A DNA stretch of 64,000 nucleotides from Isoetes taiwanensis (Eukaryota > Streptophyta > Lycopodiopsida > Isoetales > Isoetaceae): positions 4,400,483-4,464,482 of the forward strand of contig JAJEKV010000071.1 in NCBI GenBank assembly GCA_021234155.1. Reading direction: 5' to 3'. Both the position numbers and the translations under genes were made by a program. Of the stretch, positions 34,036-43,935 are shown one piece after another; positions within the stretch are counted from its first letter, which is position 1; each line of letters starts with the position of its first letter. The notes under the pieces were generated by a model. That model worked only from the letters and a program-made list of their open reading frames with translations, searched no databases and had not been told where the DNA came from.

Positions 34036-34796
34036 TTTTAGGTAGAGGTGGCCAAATCTAGCTTATAACCCTAAAGCGATGTTAGCCAACTCTAGCTTTT
34101 AATCCGACTAATCCAGATTTGGAAGGGGCTCATTTCGATGATGGGGGAGTCGCTGAAAAAAAGAAGGTACATGACCTAGTCATAGTCTTATTTTTATTCT
34201 TTTGTTTTGTGTTAATCTATCGATTTATAGAAAAGGCAAAGAGTGATTGCAAAATTGAAGTCGAATGCCAAAAAATTGGGAGGCGATTGGTCAAAGGTCC
34301 CTAAACCACTTAATGGCCCATAAGGAAGATATCAAGGTATTTGTTATTTGTTGCCATTCGTTCAATTCGAAATAAGACATTTAACTTGTCATGTTGTATT
34401 CCTTGCAATCAGATCACTTTCGAACGTGCAAAGGATTCCAAGAAAAAACATCTGCCTCACGGACTGCCAAGGCAACTTCAAGCAAACGAATTCCGTCTCA
34501 CTTGGGTTCTGGCGGCCGAAAAGGCTTTTTACATAGATTCGTAAGTGCTATAAACTCTTAGTTCACGTTAACTTTCAATGTCATTGTCTAATATTGGTCA
34601 ATAGATTGTTATAGAATTGTTCAATATTGGTCTGTTAGGGTTTTCCTCTAACAGTGGAACACGTAAAGATAGCCACTACTCGCCTCTTGCCTCTTGTATA
34701 TGATATTGTAACTAACTATTAAAATTCTTTCATTTTTTTTTTTTTTAATTTTTTTTTTAAAATTTTTTTTTTAATTTTTTTTTAATTTTTTTTTCG
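34036..34796. other. Unrecognised interior of the CACTA element, with A/T runs
   Basis: Short ORFs at 34119-34304 and 34341-34544 have no family motifs. From about 34727 to 34794 the sequence is alternating T and A homopolymer runs (T13, AA, T10, AAAA, T11 and so on), adjoining the right subterminal repeats. Confidence 0.45.
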
Positions 34797-35010
34797 TACA
34801 CCACGTCGCACGCGACGTCACGTCAGACGCGACACCCGCGAGCGACGCCCCGAGTCACGCGTCCGAGTCACGTCGTCTGACGCCCTGAGCGACGCTGGCC
34901 GACGCCGTGCGACGACAAAGACATCGCATGCGACGTGTCTGCAACGACGTCTGTGCGACGCCGTCAGACGTCGCATAGACGTCGCTCAGACGTCGCTATA
35001 GACGTCGCTA
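34797..35010. repeat. CACTA right subterminal repeats
   Basis: GC-rich block of GACGTCGC, GCGACGT, GTCACGTC and GACGCC words. It ends with three close copies of AGACGTCGCT (about 34977, 34988 and 35000) next to the right terminal repeat. It mirrors the block at 25290-25545. Confidence 0.75.
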
Positions 35011-35034
35011 AATGACCCTTTTCTTGTTGTGAGA

Positions 35035-35985
35035 ATGGTCCTTTTGGCCCTTTTGGTGACATCAGAGTGGTGAGAAGATGGATCACCGTGGCATTGGTTC
35101 ATGTGCAATGTGGTATGAAGGTGGTCGTTAACAGAATGGATGGTATTCAAGCGTAAATTCGGCCTCCGTAATAACGACAAAACAATGTGGGAAATGTATT
35201 ATGAAGCCTTCCAAACCACATAAATAGCACGAGTAAGAAACCTTGGGTTCTCGATCAATCTTTTGCAAAGCGGGTCATTTGTAGAAATCAAAGATATAAG
35301 CATCTGAAGACAAAAAGGTACTTTATTGCTACCAAATTTCAATGGAATGTGCAAGTCACCGACACACAAACAAGGAAATTTGAGGGGATATGGATAAAAC
35401 TTCTCCCTCCCGAGTGAATTCTTTTTATGGCAAGTAATTCATAGGGCTCCTATGGTAAAATGTAAGGGTATCCAAATTCAAAGCCGACGGAGCCCTCTAT
35501 GTCCATTGTGCAAGATGGAGGAAGAGTCTCGAACATCGCTTAGCGAGAGTGCAACGACCGCAAGTTGTGTGGTCATGGTGCATGGATATGTTCAACATTA
35601 TAATCGGGGACCAACAATCTCCTTCTAGGTAGATATCCAAAGAGAATGGCGGGCCTCAAAATGCAAAGCTTTTCATATTGTCGATCATGGGCATTATGGG
35701 TCATATGGAAAAGGCAATTTTTTCACTCTAGGCAAAGAAGCATATACTACAGCCACACAAATACTGCACATGCTCATAGAGAAGCTTAGAAAGTTCAAGT
35801 GTGTGGTCGAAGATGATGTTTCCCTTGTTTGGGAGACCTTCATCAAACTACCACCTTAAGAAGAAGGCATCTACATGCAGTCCAAAAGGGCTTTGTAGCT
35901 ATCCCCTCTTCAAATTTGTTCAAGAGGGTGTCTATCTGCTATAAGGCTGTGTAATAGTTTACCTATAAATGGAAAATTCTTTATC
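35035..35985 (+). pseudogene. LINE ORF2 C-terminal end
   Basis: Directly after the CACTA element the LINE resumes. It reads EFFLWQVIHRAPM..., then SPLCPLCKMEEESRTS (Cys-rich zf-RVT-like region of plant L1 elements, about 35491-35540). A decayed CMDMFNIIIGDQQS stretch follows (35580-35620) and later VVEDDVSLVWETFIKLPP (about 35805-35860). Several frames are used. Poly(A) follows at about 35989. The continuity across 25269/35032 shows that both pieces are one element. Confidence 0.75.
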
Positions 35986-36004
35986 CTTCAAAAAAAAAAA
36001 AGAA

Positions 36005-36517
36005 TAGGCTTTCAAGTATAACTTTTAACTCTGGATTCCGTTTTCAACGTTCTTTAGCTCGTTGGAAAGCTTGTTCAGAGAGCTTTGATAAAGACATCTA
36101 ATTGGGCATCATACTTACATAAATAGCCCCCAAATTTGGCTCAAATTGGGCGGGCGCCCAATTTAAGGGGTTCTGTGGTGGCAGAATAGACTTTTTGGCA
36201 TAACTTTTGCATTCAGACTTCATTTTCAGCGTTCTTTAACTCTTTGGAAAGCTCGTTCAAAGGGATTTAAATAAGAAGTAATCAAGCACAATATTTATAT
36301 AAGTGGGCTCTAAATTTAGCTCAAATTGGGCGAGTGCCCAATTTGGGGCCTCCGGGTGACAAAATATTTTTTTGGACATAATTTGGGCATCCAGACTCTG
36401 ATTTTGGCATTTTTTATCTCGTTGGAAAGCTAATTTAGAGGGCTTTGATAGAGGTACTAATGAAACATACTATGTATAGAAATGGACTCATAAATTGGGT
36501 GGGCACCCAATTTGCAG
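36005..36517. repeat. Three 180-bp repeats, each ending in a palindrome
   Basis: Three units start near 36012, 36192 and 36371 with TTTTGGCATAACTTTTGCA-like sequence and share CGTTCTTTAACTCGTTGGAAAGC. Each ends with a 22-bp dyad at 36143-36164, 36323-36344 and 36492-36513. In units 1 and 2 the arms are AAATTGGGC/GCCCAATTT; in unit 3 both arms changed together to AAATTGGGT/ACCCAATTT. The array starts just after the LINE poly(A). Confidence 0.8.
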
Positions 36518-36601
36518 CCTGTTAACCAATGAAGGTCTCATAGTGAAATTTCTCTTGCAACTAGACGATTCATTTGTACAAAACAGAAATAGGTATGTGA
36601 T

Positions 36602-37129
36602 TTCATATCTTTCGATAAACATGTGCACATCTCTGATGATGATGAGAGGTTGATAGGGCACATTGGACCTCTAGTTTTGGAGTTTGAGAATGGCCCATCA
36701 TCTATCACAAAGCGTCAAGCCATCATTGTAGGGAACGTTGGTCCATGGAAGGATAAACCTATACCGAAATTTAATTCATTCAAAGATAAAGAGGTTATGT
36801 TTATAGTGGCACGCCCTGATGATACCTTGTATCCGACATGGGTAGGGTATGCTATTGAAAAGTCCCAAATGGATGATAAGAAAAAGAACTCCAAGACTAT
36901 ATAAGTGACTTGCTAGAAGCCTGTCCCTGTGAGGAACCAAATGTACCCATCCAATTATGTCAATTGTTCGAAGAAGAGATGGAGGATAACAACTGCTAGT
37001 GGCCGCATTGAGATAGAGACTCTCGATTATGGTTGGGCTTCTTCCAATAAGAAGAAGCTACCCAACAATGTCAAGATTCCAGTGCTTGTTGTTGAAGCAT
37101 ATGCAACATTCGTTGGGGATGCCTGTTAG
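36602..37129 (+). pseudogene. Unknown transposon-type ORF with two nonsense codons
   Basis: One frame runs through this stretch. It is open at 36623-36904, has TAA and TAG a few codons apart (36905-36919), and is open again to 37129. It reads ...GPLVLEFENGPSSITKR, KDKEVMFIVARPDDTLYPTW, VGYAIEKSQ, then PVPVRNQMYPSNYV and PNNVKIPVLVVEAYATFVG. The DxxYPTWVGxAxE pattern resembles a small domain found in some plant transposon proteins, but I cannot name it. A loosely similar pattern (VDFWIVKCTEPKHVV) occurs at 62020. It is surely non-functional as it stands. Confidence 0.45.
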
Positions 37130-39602
37130 TGTATGAAGACTGTCATCGAAGCAAGATTTCCAAAAAAATCCATAAATTCAGGTATTGTCCAAAAATAATG
37201 AAATTGTGCTTAATTGGGTCTGAAGTTAAGAGGAGCCGATTCTGCTTCCAGAGTGATCCATTTGGATCAAGACTTGGACCTTGAGGTCGTTATAGCAGTC
37301 CGAGGCTGTTGGTGTGGCTCTGAGCAGATTGGATCTGCCAAGGGTCGGATTGGGCCTTTGGGCAACCGGCTGGTATTCACCCAGGAGGAAACCACTGGTG
37401 GAATCCGGTTGTTGAGTAAAGCTCCACATAAGAGCAGGCCAAAACGGATCAGTGAGGGGGATCTGGGATCCAAGGTGTGGGCGGAACTGATCGGCGTGTC
37501 TCACGCGGGCACGGTTTTCTCAAGGAAAATTTTTTGCCGTAACATATGGTACTTGCTTTTTCTTTTCTTTTTTTCTCTTTTCTTTTTTTCATGTTCATGC
37601 TCTATATATATATTCTAAAATTTCTAGATCAACCGTATGCAAGTTAGCAATAGTACGATTTGTCCATCGTCTAAGGTATGGCCTAGTGGCCATTTGACAA
37701 TCACTCACCAACATAGTGCCTTTTCAATATATATTAAAGCCTTCAATACCAAAACCAAAATGTATGATTCTAAATAATGGAAAGATGATATAGACTCTAA
37801 ATCTGGGATCATTGCATTTACTTATAAAAGCTGAATTCAAATAATGGCTCTTATTCTTACATGCATTAACCGTGACCTTGCTTAAAAGAATTAGTAAGTG
37901 CTCGACACCCTAATATGTCCGGGATCGATTTACGACTGTAAGGCCATAATGCATTCAATTTTACTGATTTTACTAAGCAGTGCTCAAATCCGAGTCTCAA
38001 GTTCAAGTCAATATAGCTATGATAATGTTCTTACATATCTTCAAACTTCTACGGTAGATGTAGATTAATTCATGTCCCTGTAATTGTAGCATGTTCAAGT
38101 TATTTAATTATTCATTGCAAAAGCTAATGCACACAAGTAAATATACTAGGCCTGTCATGACAATCTTGTATCAACTGGTATTTGTTTGGGATCCTTGGGA
38201 GCAACAAGAGTTTTAACAATGGGAAAAATTGTGAGGGAGAAAAATAAGTTCAATAAAAAATAAGGTAATGACAGATGAAAAACAATGATGCACCTCCATT
38301 GATAAAGAAAGAGAATATAAAAAATCAATATGTGTCATTGTCTCAAACAAACTAAAACATTCTCAAAGAAGGTAAAACATGCCAAACAATCCAAACTGGA
38401 ACAACTTAAAGCAGATAGAACATACCAGCAAAGATTTATCAGGCCAACAAATATTTTACAGGGCAAAGTTACCATGGAGAAACCAGCCCACAACACATCT
38501 GTCCCAGTGGTACGTGCATTACAATGTGTACTGGAAAATGCAACAATCTTAGTTTGTATATATTTCGAACCAGAATAGTTGCTGCATCACCGAATTCACA
38601 TCTTGAAAGTAATATTGAATTTATGCAATGACCTTAATAACTGAATTTATGAGGAGGCAGGAACATACATATCGAAGAACAAGTCAGCTAAAGCACTTTT
38701 GCAAATATGCAACTACTTTGGCTTCCCCCTTGCTATATGGTTTATTCATGTTCACACAATCAGAAATGTAAGCTCGCAAGACTAAAGTTGAGTATTTTCT
38801 GGAGAAACTAATGATAAGGCCTTACATGCTTTACTTTATTACCAGCAACAAGAAAACGAAGGAGTCACAATGCACTATTTGCTATCACTTCAAGATGTCA
38901 CTCCTAACACAAATTATACTTCATATAGCCACATATCACTTCTCTACAAATCTGACTTTTAGCATTGAAATATGCCACTTGAATGTGGCAAAAATCAACT
39001 GCATTGGGGCAACATAAGCTCATACAATGTATTAAATGTCTCAAGATTCATCTTGTGTAGCAGATTGAAACATGCAAACACGAATTTGTCCTCCGGTGAA
39101 CCATAATCAGAACGTTTTGGCAAATTTGCCACATCAAAAACATCATGATTTATCTGCCACAATCATCCTCAACATTAAACTTCAAGTAGCAAATTCAGTT
39201 AAAGAAAAAAATGTCTTAACTTGCATCTGGGCTGATGTGAGAGTGTCCAACTAGTGTTGCAGCATCTGGACTTGATGGCCAAAACCTTTACGTTTATGTC
39301 AAGAAATTTTAGGCAGAGAAAAGGCTAGGACTAGTGGGACTTAGTGTTAGGTACCTGCATCAAAGCCAGCCCTAAGCCAAGGGCCGATGATAGTATTTCA
39401 TAGGGCCTTTAGCCTGGGGGGGGGAAGAGAGGTCAAGTCACCTCTTCATTGCACTTTACGGTCTTGGCAAGCATGCCAAGGGAAGGGAAAACACAGATCA
39501 TGTCATTCTCTTCAAGAGGTCAAGGCCCTCAGACAAATTTTGACTTCGTGACGAGGACACTTACACGACGCACTTTGCGTAGTAGCAAGAACTATTATGT
39601 GA
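37130..39602. other. No recognisable gene
   Basis: A moderately GC-rich ORF at 37214-37618 has no family motifs and runs into a TTTTC tract. The rest (37620-39602) is AT-rich with short ORFs only. A possible low-complexity G run lies at 39414-39424. Nothing is supported as a gene. Confidence 0.4.
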
Positions 39603-41126
39603 ACTGATGTTCCAAAGATAACATATGATTTGAATACGTATATTATACTGCCACGTCACACGTACATGTCATCATGACAAGTACTTGAGAGCCATAAAGG
39701 GTTGGACCTAGGGGGCAACCTCGTATATTGTGCACGTATATTAAACATACACAACTAAAACCCCCTTGCCAAGTGGCAATATCCCATTTGGTCCCTGCTA
39801 ACCTAACCCTAAAAGTTCTCATATAAGGAACCAAAGGGAAACCCTAAACCTTTCCTTTTTCGCATTTTGGGCTTCCCTAAGCCATTCCGGCTAAGGCAAG
39901 CTGCCATTTCGCATTGCTAGGCGCCGTTGAGCCACCTTTGCACATTAGATTGATCAAGAGCAGCAGTCTTCAGCAAGAACGAAGGCATAGACGCATTCCG
40001 GGGAGTTGGAGCTAGCCAAGGATCAGGTAACTTGCGATTCTGTTGTGCAAAGCCGCCTCTTAGTCCGGCAATGAGTTAGGATAGTATGTTAGATCAGTCC
40101 TATCAGCCTTGTAGATCCTAAGATCAACAGCCATAACGAATGAACCTAATCTTGTATGTTTAGGTAAGATAGATTAGATCTTATTCAGTATTTCAGTTCT
40201 TTGATGTTGATGATGTTCCATTCTATGCTCTCCTGTGTATGTGGGAAGGGGGGTAGAGACTCTAAAACCTTCAGTAGCAGATGATCCTAGATAGCCTCAT
40301 TAATTCCCAATTAATGTGGCCCATGTACAAGAGCCCGCTATGGGTGGCGGGGCTAGACCGGTGGAATAAGGGGGACTTGTCCCATCACTGATTGATCCCT
40401 CTGGTGTGTAAAGCCTACCGGGGATCTTAGTGGGCTAGGCTTAATGACTTGCCACTGCGTGTGGGCAAGGCATGAGCTCGACACCTCTTGGGTGATGCGT
40501 CACCTTCAATGAGGTTCAAGTCGAATACGGGGAGTGGCCCTCTAGCCACCTGTGATGGGCATGCATGCCTCTGGAGGGGAGGTGACTCTCCTCCTGCCCC
40601 ATCGGGACTGGGGAGATGCAACCCATAGTAGCCCTCTTGGCTATGCACCCAGCAGGCTACGGTCCGATCCCAAGACTTTTCAACCTACCCTGCAAAGTGT
40701 GCACGGGAGGGGCGGATGGAGTGGGCTACCCAACAGCCATGTTCTTATACCAGCCCAATCCAATTGCCATGAATTCGGTCTGCATTGATTCACGGAGACC
40801 CAAGTCACCACTCCCCATGAGTCCGAGCCTTGGGTAGGATCCCCCTACGTTGATGTTATTGATGTTGTTATACATGTTATGTTATGATGTGTTCACCCCT
40901 CGAGGTGATTTGTTGATGTATTGATGTCATGTGCTCATGTCTATTCACGCTTCCGCAGCTAGGACGGTCCTGAAGGAAGACGGGAAAATGACCCATCCAC
41001 TCTTCCTTACTGGCCCAGCTCTTGGGATTGGTGTCAGGTGGATGGCCGCCACTTGGTACGGTTGGAGGATGAATTCCGCCTTTCCGGCACGATAAAGCGA
41101 TCAGAGAAGAAGTAGGGGACGTCACA
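39603..41126 (+). repeat. 5' LTR (1.52 kb)
   Basis: Aligns from its first bases with 42374-43664: shared AACATAYGATYYGAATAYGTA, GTACATGTCATCATGACAAG and onward at about 95% by eye. It ends GTAGGGGACGTCACA one base before the primer-binding site. The start is degraded (ACTGATG against TGTGACA in the 3' copy). A CATATAAGG TATA-like box lies at about 39820, followed by an AAACCCTAAACC stretch. Confidence 0.88.
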
Positions 41127-41127
41127 G

Positions 41128-41139
41128 TGGTATCAGAGC
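41128..41139 (+). promoter_or_regulatory. Primer-binding site, tRNA-iMet
   Basis: TGGTATCAGAGC, the exact plant initiator-methionine tRNA primer site, one base after the LTR end. It fixes the orientation and the LTR boundary. Confidence 0.92.
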
Positions 41140-41347
41140 ATGATCTTGGTAGACCAAGATCGGGCACTGACCATTCCCTGTTAGGACTAACAGTAGACTT
41201 CCCGTCTTGGGAATAGCAACCCAAGCATGAACCTCGAAAATTGGGAAAAAAGTTTCCAATCTTTTAAAACAGCAAGTAGAATAATGCTAAGTTAAGATAA
41301 ATTATGGAAAAACCCTGAAAAATTATGGCCAAAAAGGTGTGACCCCT

Positions 41348-41621
41348 CACAGAGTGCGCCCTGGGCATTTCCAAACTTTTTGGGAATATGCTTTTCGCGC
41401 ACTATGTGAGTGGTGGACCTATGTTGACCTAGATAGATGCATAATTAGAGCAATCTGATAGTGCAGAACAGCTTAAACCTTGAATTTGAGCTAGAATTGC
41501 ATGTTATAACACTAAGAAACTGTTTATAAGATGAAAGTTTGAGTAAAAAATGGGTGACCCCTCACAGAGTGCGCCCTGAGCAATTTCAAAACTTTTGAAA
41601 GTGCTTCTGGCGCACTGTGTG
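41348..41621 (+). ncRNA. Two paralogous leader hairpins of the retroelement RNA
   Basis: Hairpin 1 spans 41348-41408 and hairpin 2 spans 41563-41621. Both have a basal stem CACAGAGTGCGCC paired with CGCGCACTATGTG or GGCGCACTGTGTG. Their upper stems differ in sequence yet both pair: GCATTTCCAAA with TTTGGGAATATGC in the first, GCA-TTTCAAAA with TTTTGAAA-TGC in the second. Such compensated differences argue for selected structure. They lie between the primer-binding site and the ORF, where retroelements keep packaging and dimerisation signals. That role is inference. Confidence 0.6.
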
Positions 41622-41847
41622 AGTAGTGGACACTTTTTGCCTAAACAAACCTAATGTATTGATCCTACAAACACTAATACCTTACAGAATGGCACAACAT
41701 GAAATTGTAGGTCCAAACCCTAAAATTTTCAGACCTATAAATAGATCATTAGGGTTCTTCATTTTCACTTTCCTTCTCCAGCTAGCTGCTCTCCGTCCAA
41801 CAAGGCAAATTTTAGGCGCTCGGAAGGCAATCAGCTTATTTCAAAAC

Positions 41848-42378
41848 ATGGCCCGCACCAAACAAACTGCTCGGATGGTCGTACTAGATGATTACGTCAG
41901 TGCCCAGGTCCTCGCAGCTCAACAGAAGGCCAGAGAGGCTCAGGAGCGAGCCAGGCAAGAGGAGAACCCGGACCCGAATCCTGATGTCGAGGAGGAGGAT
42001 CAAGAGCAGTAGAATGAGGAAGAACACCCCAAAAACCCTGAAGAGCAGGAAAACCGCGAGAATCAGGGCGATGGAAGGGAGGACGAAGGTGATGAGGACG
42101 AAGCGCTACCAGAGGAGCTGATATGTAAGTTGAAGAAGATGGCGAAGAAGAAGAGAGCGGCAAAGAGAAAGAGAATTGAAAGGAAGCTGGAGCGAAAGAG
42201 ATTGCGAGAAGAGCGCCAGAAGTCGAAGGAGGATAAAGGGAAGGACCCAGAGGTGCCCAAGAAACCCCGGCGCAAGACAAAGTCGACACCAGCGAAGGGG
42301 GTCAGCATAAGGGAGCGGGAGCCCGACAGGCCGCCATCATCGTCATCAGACACAGAGTCGGACGAAGGGAGATTGTGA
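41848..42378 (+). pseudogene. Gag-like ORF with histone H3 tail mimic at the N-terminus (one stop)
   Basis: The frame starts MARTKQTARMVVLDDY. After removal of Met the first eight residues equal histone H3 residues 1-8, including the K4 position, and then diverge. Residues about 20-95 are rich in Glu, Asp, Asn and Pro, with one in-frame TAG at 42010-42012 (codon 55, after EDQEQ, probably a former CAG). Residues about 90-150 are strongly basic (KKMAKKKRAAKRKRIERK), followed by KKPRRKTKSTPAKG and a Ser/Asp-rich end SSSSDTESDEG. The stop codon TGA overlaps the first bases of the 3' LTR. It is about 176 codons in all. No capsid domain or CCHC knuckle is seen. A gag-type, nucleic-acid or chromatin-binding protein is inferred. 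An upstream in-frame stretch from 41626 is open, but ATG 41848 gives the mimic its N-terminal position. Confidence 0.65.
42364..42372 (+). promoter_or_regulatory. Polypurine tract (plus-strand primer)
   Basis: GAAGGGAGA lies directly before the 3' LTR start TGTGACA. It is the position and composition expected for the plus-strand primer. It is also coding: it specifies the last residues of the ORF. Confidence 0.7.
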
Positions 42379-43664
42379 CATTCCAGTATAACATACGATC
42401 CGAATATGTATATTATACTGCCACATCACATGTACATGTCATCATGACAAGTACTTGAGAGCCGTAAAGGGTTGCACCTAGAGGGCAACCTCGTATGTTG
42501 TGCACGTATATTAAACATACACAACTAAAACCCCCTTGCCAAGTGGCAATACCCCATTTGGTCCCTTCTAACCTAACCCTAAAAGTTCTCATATAAGGAA
42601 GCAAAGGGGAAACCCTAAACCTTTCCTTTTTCACATTTTGGGCTTCCCTAAGCCATTCCGGCTAAGGCAAGCTGCCATTTCGCATTGCCAAGTGCCGTTG
42701 AGCCGCCTTTGCACATTAGATTGATCAAGAACAGCAGTCTTCAGCAAGAACGAAGGCATGGACGCATTCCAGGGAGTTGGAGCTAGCCAAGGATTAGGTA
42801 ACTTGCGATTCTGTTGTGCAAAGCCGCCTCTTAGCCTGGCAATGAGTTAGGATAGTATGTTAGATCAGTCCTATCAGTCTTGTAGATCCTAAGATCAACA
42901 GCCGTAACGAATGAACCTAACCTTGTATGTTTAGATAAGATAGATTAGATCTTATTCAGTATTTCAGTTCTTTGATGTTGATGATGTTCCATTCTATGCT
43001 CTCCTGTGTATGTGGGAAGGGGGGTAGAGACTCTAAAACCTTCAGTAGCAGATGATCCTAGATAGCCTCATTAATTCCCAATTAATGCGGCCTGTGTACA
43101 AGAGCTCGCCTGGTTGTGGGTGGCGGGGCTAGACCGGTGGAATAAGGGGGATTTGTCCCATCACTAATTGATCCCTCTGGTGTGTAAAGCCTATCGGGGA
43201 TCTTAGTGGGCTAGGCTTAATGGCTTGCCACTGCGTGTGGGCAAGGCATGAGCTCGACACCTTTTGGGTGATGCATCACCTTCAATGAGGTTCAAGTCGA
43301 ATACGGGCAGTGGCCCTCTAGCCGCCTGTGATGGGCATGCATGCCTCTAGGGGGGAGGTGACTCTCCTCCTGCCTCATCGAGACTGGGGAGATGCAACCC
43401 AGTAGTAGCCCTCTTGGCTATGCACCCAGCAGGCTACGGTCCGGTTCCAAGACTTTTCAACCTACTCTGCAAAGTGTGCACGGGAGGGGTGGATGGAGTG
43501 GACTATCTAACAGCCATGTTCTTATGCCAGCCCAATCTAATTGCCATGAATTCGGTCTGCATTGACTTCTGGAGACCCAAGCCGTCAATCACTCCCCCAT
43601 GAGTCTGAGCCTTGGGTAGGATCCCCATACGTTGATGTTATTGATGTTGTTATACATGTTGTGC
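42374..43664 (+). repeat. 3' LTR, 3'-truncated
   Basis: Starts TGTGACATTCC and follows the 5' LTR through GGGTAGGATCCCC and TGATGTTGTTATACATGTT. It leaves it at about 43664, missing the last roughly 250 bp of the 5' copy. The junction leads into unrelated sequence with a CACTA transposase remnant, so a later deletion or insertion removed the end. Confidence 0.88.
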
Positions 43665-43935
43665 CATGTATCGATAATTTCGAGTCTGGAATTGCCTCGC
43701 AAATAATGCAATCTGTTATTATCAAACCTAATATTATCATCTAAATGCTCTTCAATTTTGGTCTCATCTATGTTAGCAACTTGCTCTTCATTTTTGCATA
43801 TTTCAATTCGCATATGAAACATCACACGTGAATCGCAACCTTATGTTATTTTTGAAGTCCAAAAAAAAAGATTAAAAAAAACAAAAACCCCCTAGAAGAC
43901 AACAGCAGGTTGGCGTGATTTTGGAGTTGACATAA

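Larger units (their letters stand above)
25270..35031. mobile_element. Non-autonomous CACTA (En/Spm) transposon, 9.76 kb
   Basis: The left end reads CACAACAAGAGAATGG... and the right end, reverse-complemented, CACAACAAGAAAAGGG.... The 29-bp terminal repeats match at 25 positions and run on into CATTTAGCGRCG. Both ends carry CACAA where the family usually has CACTA. A 3-bp direct duplication AGA flanks it (25267-25269, 35032-35034), the length CACTA elements make, and LINE sequence is continuous when it is removed. Subterminal GACGTC/GCGACG-rich blocks lie inside both ends. No transposase is recognisable. About 7.2 kb of the interior is the 1.12-kb satellite. It would need a transposase from elsewhere; a tnp2 fragment at 43936-44535 shows such elements exist in this genome. 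Confidence 0.88.
20898..36001 (+). mobile_element. L1-like LINE retrotransposon, interrupted twice
   Basis: One LINE in the plus orientation explains 20898-25269 and 35032-36001. It has an ORF1-like DUF4283 region, an apurinic endonuclease, a reverse transcriptase, the long C-terminal region, and a Cys-rich (zinc-binding) tail, ending in a poly(A) run (about 35989-36001). A SINE (24743-24909) and a CACTA transposon (25270-35031) are inserted in it. Removing both leaves about 5.2 kb, a normal length for a plant L1. The 5' boundary is set by where the satellite stops. I found no convincing target-site duplication of the LINE itself. All reading frames are broken. Confidence 0.85.
39603..43664 (+). 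mobile_element. Non-autonomous LTR retrotransposon with a gag-like ORF only
   Basis: A 5' LTR (39603-41126), a primer-binding site, a 1.25-kb interior with one ORF, a polypurine tract and a truncated 3' LTR (42374-43664) lie in canonical order. No protease, integrase or reverse transcriptase is present, so it must be mobilised by another element. It resembles the short gag-only class described as TR-GAG. The LTRs differ by scattered substitutions, so insertion is not recent. The final 0.25 kb of the 3' LTR is lost, and the right flank is CACTA transposase debris, so no target duplication can be read. Confidence 0.85.

Noticed and set aside
37214-37618. 134-codon ORF
   Set aside because: The C-terminus is translated TTTTC low complexity and the rest has no recognisable motif. 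An antisense frame of equal quality overlaps it.
41897-42289. Minus-strand ORFs over the H3-mimic gene
   Set aside because: Shadows of the acidic and basic coding region on the plus strand; no independent signal.
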